A stretch of DNA of 34,262 nucleotides, from NCBI RefSeq assembly GCF_021555155.1, contig NZ_JAKGBU010000032.1, positions 1 through 34,262 of the forward strand. The letters run 5' to 3'. A model generated the notes under the pieces. That model made no database searches. It was not told where the DNA came from and worked only from the letters and a program-made list of their open reading frames with translations. A program made the position numbers and the translations under genes. Position 1 is the stretch's first letter. Every line of letters starts with the position of its first letter. Shown here one piece after another: positions 16,411 to 26,377 of the stretch. The DNA comes from Rhizobium alarense. Its GTDB lineage: Bacteria > Pseudomonadota > Alphaproteobacteria > Rhizobiales > Rhizobiaceae.

Positions 16411-16851
16411 CTACCGCCTGATCCGCGTCGACAGGATGATCGACGACAGCGTGCGCTCGACGCCGTCGATCTCGCCGATCCGGTCGATCAGGTGATCGAG
16501 TTCGGCGATCGAGGCGGCCTGCACCACCGCGATGAGGTCGAACGTGCCGCTCACCGAATGCAGCGTCTTGACCTCGAGAATCGCACTGAGCTCCGCCGTA
16601 ATGCGCGCCAGCGTCTTCGGCGCGATGGTGATCAGCACATGCGCCCTGACGAGGCCGCTCTCATAGGCGTCGGAGAGCCGCACGCCGTAGCCGGCGATGA
16701 CGCCGTCCCGTTCGAGCCGCTCGATCTTCGCCTGCACCGTGGTGCGTGACAGGCCGAGCCGCCGCGCGATGGTCGCCGTCGAGGCGCGGGCGTTCTCGGA
16801 AAGCATCGCCAGCAGGTCCCGGTCCTTGGCGTTCAGCGTCGTTTTGTCCAT
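16411..16851 (-). CDS. Lrp/AsnC-family transcriptional regulator
   Basis: The product has 146 residues, the standard Lrp length. The N-terminal helix-turn-helix is DRDLLAMLSENARASTATIARRLGLSRTTVQAKIERLERDGVI (given here as the region from residue 10 to 52). The C-terminal RAM domain (about 65-140) binds amino acids and forms octamers; it includes VHVL-like strands and TLHSVSGTFDLIAVVQA. It is divergent from the lysine dehydrogenase-like gene, with an 18-bp inverted repeat between them. This layout suggests a local lysine-responsive activator of that gene rather than a global Lrp. The inference of lysine as ligand rests on context only. Confidence 0.93.
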   Translation of the reverse strand: MDKTTLNAKDRDLLAMLSENARASTATIARRLGLSRTTVQAKIERLERDGVIAGYGVRLSDAYESGLVRAHVLITIAPKTLARITAELSAILEVKTLHSVSGTFDLIAVVQAASIAELDHLIDRIGEIDGVERTLSSIILSTRIRR

Positions 16852-16870
16852 TTTACTCGTCTATCTGCCG

Positions 16871-16888
16871 ATAATGATCGGACATTAT
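16871..16888. promoter_or_regulatory. Candidate Lrp-type operator
   Basis: ATAATG-ATCGGA-CATTAT is a perfect 6-bp dyad with a 6-base centre, 20 bases upstream of the Lrp-type start and 75 bases upstream of the dehydrogenase start. CCGAT/ATCGG arms (16868-16872 with 16877-16881) overlap it. Size and AT-rich arms fit Lrp/AsnC sites. Confidence 0.5.
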
Positions 16889-16949
16889 GCCTGAAACGAA
16901 GCTGTAAATCGACAGCAAGCAACGGCAAAATGACACACATCATTCTGCC

Positions 16950-16955
16950 GGAGGG
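16950..16955 (+). promoter_or_regulatory. Shine-Dalgarno site deciding the lysine dehydrogenase start
   Basis: GGAGGG lies seven bases before ATG 16963. The in-frame ATG at 16930 has no comparable site, so 16963 is the likely start. Confidence 0.75.
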
Positions 16956-16962
16956 AAACAGC

Positions 16963-18063
16963 ATGAAAGACATCGTCGTCATCGGCGCGGGCAAGATCGG
17001 CTCCACCATCGCCCGGATGCTCGCCCATAGCGGGGACTACCGGGTGACCGTCGCCGACCGGTCGGACGAGCAGCTCGCCGTGATCGAGAACCACGACGCC
17101 GTTTCGACGGTCGTCGTGGACATCGCCGACGGCAAGGCGCTCCGCGCCCTGCTCTCCGGAAAGTTCGCCGTGCTCTCCGCCGCGCCCTATCACCTGACGG
17201 TGGCGATCGCCGAAGCGGCGGCCGATTCGGGCGTGCACTATCTCGACCTGACCGAGGACGTCGAATCCACCCGCCAGGTCAAGCGCATCGCGGAAACCGC
17301 CAAGACCGCCTTCATTCCGCAGTGCGGCCTGGCGCCCGGCTTCATCTCGATCGTCGCGAACGACCTCGCCAGCCGCTTCGACACGCTGGAAAGCGTGCGC
17401 ATGCGCGTCGGCGCGCTGCCGCAATATCCGTCCAATGCACTCAACTACAATCTCACCTGGAGCACGGACGGCGTCATCAACGAATATATCGAGCCCTGCG
17501 AGGCGATCGTCGAGGGCGCGATGATCGAGGTTCCGGCGCTCGAGGAGCGCGAAGAGTTCTCGCTCGACGGCGTCACCTATGAAGCCTTCAACACGTCGGG
17601 CGGCCTCGGCACGCTTTGCGAGACACTGAAGGGCAAGGTGCGCACGCTGAACTACAAGACGATCCGCTATCCGGGCCACGCCGCGATCATGAAGGCGCTC
17701 CTGAACGACCTCGGCCTGCGCCACCGCCGCGAGGTGCTGAAGGACATTTTCGAGAACGCCCTGCCGACCACCACCCAGGACGTCGTCATCATCTTCGTGA
17801 CGGTTTCCGGCCGCAAGGACGGCCGCCTGATCCAGGAAACCTACGCCAACAAGGTCTACAGTGCCGTGGTCGCCGGCCGCATGCATTCGGCGATCCAGAT
17901 CACGACGGCGGGCTCGATCTGCGCCGTGCTCGACATGCTGGCCGACGGCTCGCTCCGCGCCAGGGGCTTCGTCCGCCAGGAGGAGATCGCGCTTCCCACC
18001 TTTCTCGCCAACCGCTTCGGCCACCACTACGCCCAGGACCAGCACGGCGCCCGCGCCGCCTGA
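16963..18063 (+). CDS. Lysine 6-dehydrogenase-like / saccharopine dehydrogenase-family enzyme
   Basis: The product has 366 residues. The NAD(P)-binding Rossmann fold starts at residue 3 with IVVIGAGKIGSTIARML (GAGKIG 8-13). Further family motifs are VHYLDLTEDV, PQCGLAPGFISIVAND, EAFNTSGGLGTL, YKTIRYPGHAAIMKALL and VSGRKDG. These segments resemble those I recall from L-lysine 6-dehydrogenase (Geobacillus; activity also reported from Agrobacterium), which oxidatively deaminates lysine to 2-aminoadipate 6-semialdehyde. Saccharopine dehydrogenase, which gives the same semialdehyde, is the main alternative; no lysine-ketoglutarate reductase gene is adjacent, which favours the direct dehydrogenase. 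The operon facing it encodes all later steps. It is divergent from an Lrp-type regulator and is followed by a strong terminator. Confidence 0.78.
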   Translation: MKDIVVIGAGKIGSTIARMLAHSGDYRVTVADRSDEQLAVIENHDAVSTVVVDIADGKALRALLSGKFAVLSAAPYHLTVAIAEAAADSGVHYLDLTEDVESTRQVKRIAETAKTAFIPQCGLAPGFISIVANDLASRFDTLESVRMRVGALPQYPSNALNYNLTWSTDGVINEYIEPCEAIVEGAMIEVPALEEREEFSLDGVTYEAFNTSGGLGTLCETLKGKVRTLNYKTIRYPGHAAIMKALLNDLGLRHRREVLKDIFENALPTTTQDVVIIFVTVSGRKDGRLIQETYANKVYSAVVAGRMHSAIQITTAGSICAVLDMLADGSLRARGFVRQEEIALPTFLANRFGHHYAQDQHGARAA

Positions 18064-18174
18064 TCGAGCTTCGAACCTGCCGACGCGCCCCGGCCCCGCC
18101 GGGGCGTTGACGCATCTGCGGTCAACCCCGCGGGGAAGAGAGATGCCCGGCAAGGGCACGGACGATAAGACTGG

Positions 18175-18200
18175 GGGGCCTCGCGAGGCCCCTTTTCTTT
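18175..18200 (+). terminator. Intrinsic terminator of the lysine dehydrogenase gene
   Basis: A perfect palindrome, GGGGCCTCG followed by CGAGGCCCC (18175-18192), is followed by TTTTCTTT at 18193-18200. The gene that converges on it ends at 18223. Confidence 0.85.
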
Positions 18201-18222
18201 TGATGGGCTTTCCCGGCGCGGC

Positions 18223-20998
<2,776 letters not shown>

Positions 20999-21047
20999 CG
21001 TCATTCTCCGTTGTCTCTGGTGTTCGTCGCGCGGCGGGCCGCGTCGT

Positions 21048-22466
21048 CTAGAAAGTGGTGGTGCCGAGCGGGCCGGGTGAGGTGAGGACTTTCAGCCCCG
21101 CCGCCAGCGCGCGGATTTTTTCCGGCGTGTACCGGTCGTAAAAACCCTGGTTCTTGCGGCCGATGGCGTGTTCGGCGCTGAAGCTGCCGTCGAACTGCTC
21201 GACCGCCGCCGTGAAGACCCAGTCGCGCAGGTCCGCCTCGAAATCAGGATCGGCAAGCCGCGGATCGTCCTTGGCGACGACGAGGTTGAAGTGCACGCCA
21301 CCATCGCCGATATGGCCGAAGTCGCAGATCGTCACGTCCTCGAAATGCTCAGGCATCTCCGCCTTCATATGGTCGAGGAAAGGCATGACGTCACCCCGGC
21401 GGAAGGACAGATCGAAGGCGATCAATCGCCCGCTATGTTTCACGCCCTCCGACAGCGCATGGCGCAGCGTCCAGATCTCGTGCGGCGGACCGACGAAGGC
21501 ATCAGTGAGCGGCGCGTCCGCCCGTTCCCAGATCGCCGCCAGCACCTCTTCCAGCGCCGCATCGAGCGGCTGCTCGCCCTCGCGCGGTGGGCTGGACCGG
21601 GAGATTTCCGCGAGGATCACGTAATCCGGCACGATGCCGCCCTGAAAGGGGTTTCGGAGCGACGGCACATGGTCGAGCGCGGCGCGAACCGCATTGCCGG
21701 ACATGCCCTCGAAGGCCGAAAGGTAGCTGCCGAGCGCGTCTTCCATGGCGACGAGCAGGGTCGCGACCTGCTCGGCCGAAGCGGGAACGAGCAGGGCGGT
21801 CGCCGACTGTTTCGGTACCGGTTCGAGGTTCAGCACGCATTCCGTGACGATGCCGAAGGCGCCTGACGTGCCGATGAAGAGCTGCTTCCAGTCGATGCCG
21901 GTGTTGTTCTTGCGCAGATCCGAAGAAAGGTCGAGCACCGTGCCGGCCGCGTCGGCGAGCACGACGGTCAGGCCGAGCGTGTTGCGGCGCACGTCGCCAT
22001 AGCGCAGGAAGCGCGAACCGCCCGTGTTCGTCGCGATCATGCCGCCGAGGCGCGGGTCGGCGCCGAGATCGATCGGGAAGAACAGGCCGCTTTCTTCCAG
22101 CTTGCCATTGAGGTCGGAGAGGCGCAGGCCCGCGCCTGTTTTCACCGTGCGGTTCACCCGGTCCAGCTCAAAGGGTGCGGTGAGGCGGTCAAGGCTGAGC
22201 ACGCCCTGCGTTCCGCTTCCGTCCGGCGTCGAGCCGGAGACGAGGCCGGTATTGCCGGATTGCGGAATGAGCGCGATGCCGTTCGTCACGCAATAGGCGA
22301 CCACGGCGGACGTTTCCTCCGTCGAGGCAGGCCGCGCGACGAAGGCGGCGCGGCCCTTGTCGTAGCGCGCGCCTGTCTCGTAGGCGGCCATGTCGGCGGC
22401 GGCAGTGAGAAGGCCCTTCTCGCCGAGCATGGCTTTCAGCGCGTCGATGTGGCTCGCCTCGATCAT
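21048..22466 (-). CDS. FAD-linked oxidase, probable D-2-hydroxyglutarate dehydrogenase
   Basis: The 472-residue flavoprotein is of the VAO/PCMH family (GlcD/D2HGDH group). The FAD-binding half contains VARPASTEETSAVVAYC, then IPQSGNTGLVSGSTPDG, then GGMIATNTGGSRFLRYGDVR. The C-terminal oxidase half has the metal/substrate motif DFGHIGDGGVHFN at 382-394 and SAEHAIG near 430-436. This is the compact D2HGDH architecture, not the roughly 1000-residue YdiJ type used in Pseudomonas putida lysine catabolism. It begins 10 bases after the hglS stop with GGGAG upstream. The product of HglS is D-2-hydroxyglutarate, so the job here is oxidation to 2-oxoglutarate, with electrons passed to ETF or quinone (inference). 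D-lactate or glycolate are alternative substrates. Confidence 0.88.
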   Translation of the reverse strand: MIEASHIDALKAMLGEKGLLTAAADMAAYETGARYDKGRAAFVARPASTEETSAVVAYCVTNGIALIPQSGNTGLVSGSTPDGSGTQGVLSLDRLTAPFELDRVNRTVKTGAGLRLSDLNGKLEESGLFFPIDLGADPRLGGMIATNTGGSRFLRYGDVRRNTLGLTVVLADAAGTVLDLSSDLRKNNTGIDWKQLFIGTSGAFGIVTECVLNLEPVPKQSATALLVPASAEQVATLLVAMEDALGSYLSAFEGMSGNAVRAALDHVPSLRNPFQGGIVPDYVILAEISRSSPPREGEQPLDAALEEVLAAIWERADAPLTDAFVGPPHEIWTLRHALSEGVKHSGRLIAFDLSFRRGDVMPFLDHMKAEMPEHFEDVTICDFGHIGDGGVHFNLVVAKDDPRLADPDFEADLRDWVFTAAVEQFDGSFSAEHAIGRKNQGFYDRYTPEKIRALAAGLKVLTSPGPLGTTTF

Positions 22467-22476
22467 GTCGCTCCCG

Positions 22477-23877
22477 TCACTCCGCGGCGGCCGCCATGTT
22501 GACGATGCCGAGGCACATTTCAAGCGAGGCACGCTCGATGCCGGCATAGTGGGCGAATTCGTCGAGCACCGCCGCGCCCAGATCCCGCTCGAACATCACC
22601 TGGTTGGGGCTTGCGACGAAATCCTGCGTCGCGTCGTCGCCGAGGTTCGACTGGAAGATGCCGGCGGCGCTGACCGGCAGGAAGTCCTCGTAGACGATCG
22701 GGTCGAACTGCACGAGGCCGTCCGAGATCGCCGTTTCAAGATCGACCTTGCGGCCTGAGACGGCTTTGCCTTTTTCGGTCAGCGAATAGCTGAAATAGCC
22801 GAGGCCCGCCTTGCGGATGCCGTCCCAATCGTCCGGGAACGCCTTGAAGACGTCGGCAAGCGCTGCCTCGTAGTCCGCTGCGTTGGAGCCGTCGGCGGCG
22901 GGGCGCACGATCGCGCGGGTGTCGTTGAGCAACCTGTCGTAGAGCGCGCGGCCCTTCGGGGTCAGCGCCACGCCGCGCTGCTCGATCTCGCCGAAGCGGG
23001 CGGTGTGCGACCCCTCCTGCCAGCTGCCGTCCGTGCCGATGAAGGACACGGCCTCCTCCAGCGCCTTGAACGAAGTCTGGCGCAGCAGGATCGGGCAGTG
23101 CCGCGTCGGCGGGCCTTCGACGATCGCCTTGGGCGCGATGCCCTCTTCCGGCATCAGCGCCTGCACCTTGTCGATGTCCAAGGTGCGCGGTGTCAGATGG
23201 TTGATGTGCGGGCCCTTGAAGGAGACGACGTCGGCGATCAGGCGATGCGCATCGTGCAGGCGCTTGTACATGTCGGCGCTGACGATGGCGCGGTCGTGCC
23301 AGCGGAAGGTTTCGAGCACCTGCGCAACGAAGCAGGCGGCGTCGGCGGCATTGAGGCCGCCGTCACGCTCGGCTTTTTCGACGAGGGCCACGGCTTCGTC
23401 CGTGAAGATTTTCCGAGCAGCAAGCACAGCCGCCGCTTCGGCGCGCAGTGCCGGATCGGCGACGAGATCGAGCCGGAGCAGCGAGGTGAAGACGCGGAAG
23501 GGATTGCGGCTGAGGCTCTCCGCGCCGACCGGGCGGAAGGCGGTGGAATGGACCGGAACGCCGGCAGTCGAAAGATCGTAGTAGCCGACCGGGTGCATGC
23601 CCATGACGGCGAAGACGCGGCGCATCATGGCGAGTTCTTCCGGCGTGCCGAGGCGGATCGCGCCATGGCGCTCTTCCGAGATGCGGTCGAGCGAATCGGT
23701 CGCTTCCAGCCGTTCCTCAAGATGCGGGTCCGCCGCGAGCGTCTCGCCGTTCACCGTCGCGACCAGCGCCATCAGCGTGCCATAGGCCGGCACCTCGTCG
23801 CGGTACATGGCCGACATGGCGGCGGAGAAGTCCGAACGGATCTTGTCGGCGGAAACATACGGCGGTGTTGTCATCAT
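22477..23877 (-). CDS. hglS: DUF1338 2-oxoadipate dioxygenase/decarboxylase HglS
   Basis: The 466-residue protein is of the YdcJ/DUF1338 family. In P. putida, HglS is an Fe(II) oxygenase that turns 2-oxoadipate into D-2-hydroxyglutarate and CO2. The family active site as I recall it is His70, Arg74, His226 and Glu294. Here EERHGAIRLG places His71 and Arg75, GPHINHLTPR places His227, and RFGEIEQRG places Glu297, so all can be matched with a one- to three-residue shift. Other features are HPVGYYDLSTAGVPVHSTAFRP and SYSLTEKGKA. ATG 23877 and ATG 23874 are both possible starts; no clear Shine-Dalgarno is seen. It is the first gene of a four-gene operon and divergent from a LysR regulator. Confidence 0.92.
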   Translation of the reverse strand: MMTTPPYVSADKIRSDFSAAMSAMYRDEVPAYGTLMALVATVNGETLAADPHLEERLEATDSLDRISEERHGAIRLGTPEELAMMRRVFAVMGMHPVGYYDLSTAGVPVHSTAFRPVGAESLSRNPFRVFTSLLRLDLVADPALRAEAAAVLAARKIFTDEAVALVEKAERDGGLNAADAACFVAQVLETFRWHDRAIVSADMYKRLHDAHRLIADVVSFKGPHINHLTPRTLDIDKVQALMPEEGIAPKAIVEGPPTRHCPILLRQTSFKALEEAVSFIGTDGSWQEGSHTARFGEIEQRGVALTPKGRALYDRLLNDTRAIVRPAADGSNAADYEAALADVFKAFPDDWDGIRKAGLGYFSYSLTEKGKAVSGRKVDLETAISDGLVQFDPIVYEDFLPVSAAGIFQSNLGDDATQDFVASPNQVMFERDLGAAVLDEFAHYAGIERASLEMCLGIVNMAAAAE

Positions 23878-24048
23878 GGCGAACGGTCTCGTCTCGTTGG
23901 CGCGGCAGTTCCGGCTGGAAAAAGCTTCGCACTTCTTCCGGAATTGCTTTAGAAGGGTGGGAGGCTCCGGTCATTCTCAAAACGGATCATACCGGCTCGT
24001 TTGCTTGAGCGATTGCGACCGTTCTGACTATGTTGATGCGAGGAATGA
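23878..24048. promoter_or_regulatory. hglS/lysR divergent control region
   Basis: 171 bases between the start codons. A dyad CTTCT-N14-AGAAG (23932-23936 with 23951-23955) encloses a perfect TTCCGGAA palindrome (23936-23943). These are candidates for the LysR site, but no clean T-N11-A box could be fixed and no promoter is called. Confidence 0.4.
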
Positions 24049-24942
24049 ATGAAGCTGAGTCGAAGGCTGATCCCGGACGTCACCACGCTGCAGGCCTTCG
24101 AATGTGCCGCCCGCCACGGCAGCTTCACCCAGGCGGCACACGAGCTGAACCTGACGCAGAGCGCCGTCAGCCGCCAGATCAAGGACCTCGAAGACCAACT
24201 CGGCGTGCTGCTCTTCGAGCGCGTGCGCCAGCGCGTCGTGCTGTCGGAGGACGGCCGCCGCTTCCTGCCGGAGGTGCGCAAGCTGCTCTACCAGACGGAA
24301 GAGACGATGCTGCGCGCCATGTCCGCCGCGCGCTCCGATCACAGTCTCTCGATCGCGACGCTGCCGACCTTCGGCAGCCGCTGGCTGACGCCGCGCATCC
24401 CGGCCTTCCTCGCCGAACACCCCGGTACGGTGCTCAACATCGCCTCGCGCTCGGCGCCCTTCGATTTCGACGAGGAGAACTTCGACCTCGCAATCCACTA
24501 CGGCCAGCCGGTCTGGGCGCGCGCCGCCTGTTCGTATCTCTGCAGCGAGACGATCCTGCCGGCGGCAAGCCCCGCGCTCATCGGCGAATTCGCCCCGAAG
24601 GAGCCGGGCGCGCTGGCGTCGGCCCCCCTCCTCCACCTCGCGACGCGGCCGAAGCTCTGGGCGGAATGGTTCGAGCTCGCCGGCGGCACGACCGAAACCG
24701 CCTATCGCGGCCATCGCTTCGACCAGTTCTCCATGGTGATCGAATCGGCCGTCGCCGGCCTCGGCTTCGCGCTGCTGCCAAAATACCTGATCGAGCAGGA
24801 GCTTCAGACCGGCCGCCTCGCCATCGTCTTCGACCGGCCGATGGAGACGGAGAACAGCTACTATCTGGTTGTGCCGGAGGGAAAACAGGAGAATGCCCTG
24901 ACGCAATCCTTCCGCGCCTGGATCACAATGCAGGTGCGCTGA
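24049..24942 (+). CDS. LysR-family transcriptional regulator
   Basis: The product has 297 residues. The N-terminal winged helix (about 11-70) has LQAFECAARHGSFTQAAHELNLTQSAVSRQIKDLEDQLG, quoted here in two parts: LQAFECAARHGSFTQAAHEL and NLTQSAVSRQIKDLE. The effector domain (about 95-295) begins SLSIATLPTFGSRWLTPRIP and resembles the GcvA-like subgroup (ENFDLAIHYG, FSMVIESAVAGLGFALLPKYL). AGGA four bases before the ATG supports the start. It is divergent from hglS and 115 bases upstream of an AmaA-like oxidase, the same neighbours as the LysR gene between amaAB and hglS in P. putida. It probably activates hglS in response to a lysine-pathway intermediate; the ligand is unknown. Confidence 0.93.
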   Translation: MKLSRRLIPDVTTLQAFECAARHGSFTQAAHELNLTQSAVSRQIKDLEDQLGVLLFERVRQRVVLSEDGRRFLPEVRKLLYQTEETMLRAMSAARSDHSLSIATLPTFGSRWLTPRIPAFLAEHPGTVLNIASRSAPFDFDEENFDLAIHYGQPVWARAACSYLCSETILPAASPALIGEFAPKEPGALASAPLLHLATRPKLWAEWFELAGGTTETAYRGHRFDQFSMVIESAVAGLGFALLPKYLIEQELQTGRLAIVFDRPMETENSYYLVVPEGKQENALTQSFRAWITMQVR

Positions 24943-25057
24943 CCTGCGACCTCATGCCCCCGCCGCATCATCCGGTGCGGAATTTTCGTTTTTCCGCTTG
25001 CGTGCGATGCAAGAGTGTGGCGGCAATCGAATTCCCTCCGGACATGAAGCCAGACCC

Positions 25058-26341
25058 ATGCTGAACGACCCGCGCTCCCACGGCCTGTGGGAAATGACCG
25101 CCCCGCCCGCCCCCGAGACGCAACCCCTGACCGGGACGGAAAGGGTCGACGTGGCCATCGTCGGCGGCGGCTATACCGGTCTCTCGGCGGCGCTGCATCT
25201 CGCCGGGCGCGGCGTCAGCGTTGCGGTCGTCGAAGGCAGGGAGATCGGCTTCGGCGGCTCGGGCCGCAATGTCGGCCTGGTCAATGCCGGCATGTGGGTG
25301 ATGCCGGACGACCTGCCGGGCGTGCTCGGGACGCACTACGGCAGCCGCCTGCTCGACACGCTCGGCGATGCGCCGCGCCTCGTCTTCGACCTCGTCGAAA
25401 AGCATGCGATCGACTGCGAGGCGACGCCGGCCGGCACCCTGCACTGCGCGGTCGGCCGTTCGGGGCTCGACGAGATCCGCGACCGCGCCGAGCAATGGTC
25501 GCGACGCGGCGCACCGGTCCGGCTCCTCGATGCGGGCGAGACGGCCGCGAAGGTCGGCACGGACGCCTATGCCGGCGCACTGCTCGACCTCAGGGCCGGC
25601 ACGATCCAGCCGCTCGCCTATGTGCGCGGACTGGCCCGCGCGGCGATCGCGGCCGGTGCCACGATCTTCACCGGCAGCCCGGTCACCGGCTGGCAGCAAG
25701 CCGGCAGCCGATGGCGGCTGGAAACGGCCGGCGGCAGCCTCGAGGCGGACTGGGTGATCGTCGCGAGCAATGCCTACACGGACGCGCCCTGGCCGGAGGT
25801 GCGGGCCGAACTCGTGCACCTGCCCTATTTCAACTTCGCGACGGCGCCGCTGTCAGACGACATGCAGAAGCGGATCCTGCCGGAACGGCAGGGCGTCTGG
25901 GATACGCGGGAGGTGCTCTCTTCCTTCCGCTTCGACAAACACGGCCGTCTCGTCGTCGGCAGCGTCGGCGCGCTGCGCAGCACCGGCACGGCAATCCACA
26001 GGGCCTGGGCGCACCGGACGCTGAAGAAGCTCTTCCCCGCTATCGGCGACGTCGCCTTCGAGGCGGAATGGTACGGCAAGATCGGCATGACGGCAGACGC
26101 CCTGCCGCGCTTTCACCGCTTCGCCGAGCGCGTCGTCGGCTTCAGCGGCTACAACGGCCGCGGCATCGCGCCCGGCACCGTCTTCGGAAAGCTGCTGGCG
26201 GACCTCGCCGCCGGCGCGATCGTCGAGGACGACCTGCCCTTGCCCGTCACGGATCCGGCGGCGCAGAGCTTCCGCCCCGCCCGCGAGGCCTATTACGAGC
26301 TGGGCGCACAGATCGCCCATCTTGCCGGCGCACGGTTCTGA
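25058..26341 (+). CDS. AmaA-like FAD oxidoreductase (possible L-pipecolate oxidase)
   Basis: DAO-superfamily flavoprotein of 427 residues. After a 30-residue lead the FAD fold starts with VDVAIVGGGYTGLSAALHLAG (20-residue core DVAIVGGGYTGLSAALHLA), then EIGFGGSGRNVGLVNAG. The C-terminal FAD contact is FSGYNGRGIAPGTVFGKLLA. The ATG at 25058 gives the expected lead length; upstream in-frame starts add sequence unlike the family. In P. putida, amaA (L-pipecolate oxidase, close to the same length) sits with amaB, a LysR gene and hglS. Here the same four types of gene occur together, so oxidation of L-pipecolate to P6C is the best guess. PuuB-like or other secondary-amine oxidation cannot be excluded. 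Confidence 0.82.
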   Translation: MLNDPRSHGLWEMTAPPAPETQPLTGTERVDVAIVGGGYTGLSAALHLAGRGVSVAVVEGREIGFGGSGRNVGLVNAGMWVMPDDLPGVLGTHYGSRLLDTLGDAPRLVFDLVEKHAIDCEATPAGTLHCAVGRSGLDEIRDRAEQWSRRGAPVRLLDAGETAAKVGTDAYAGALLDLRAGTIQPLAYVRGLARAAIAAGATIFTGSPVTGWQQAGSRWRLETAGGSLEADWVIVASNAYTDAPWPEVRAELVHLPYFNFATAPLSDDMQKRILPERQGVWDTREVLSSFRFDKHGRLVVGSVGALRSTGTAIHRAWAHRTLKKLFPAIGDVAFEAEWYGKIGMTADALPRFHRFAERVVGFSGYNGRGIAPGTVFGKLLADLAAGAIVEDDLPLPVTDPAAQSFRPAREAYYELGAQIAHLAGARF

Positions 26342-26358
26342 TCCCGCGCCGGCGCCCG

Positions 26359-26377
26359 GCCTACCGCGCCGGTAGGC
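26359..26377. other. Hairpin at convergent gene ends
   Basis: GCCTACC-GCGCC-GGTAGGC is a perfect 7-bp stem spanning the MFS stop codon, 18 bases after the AmaA-like stop. No T tract follows on either strand. It may help end both transcripts. Confidence 0.4.

Noticed and set aside
16930-16962. Upstream ATG of the lysine dehydrogenase-like gene
   Set aside because: It lacks a Shine-Dalgarno, and the extra residues contain the GGAGGG site that serves the ATG at 16963.
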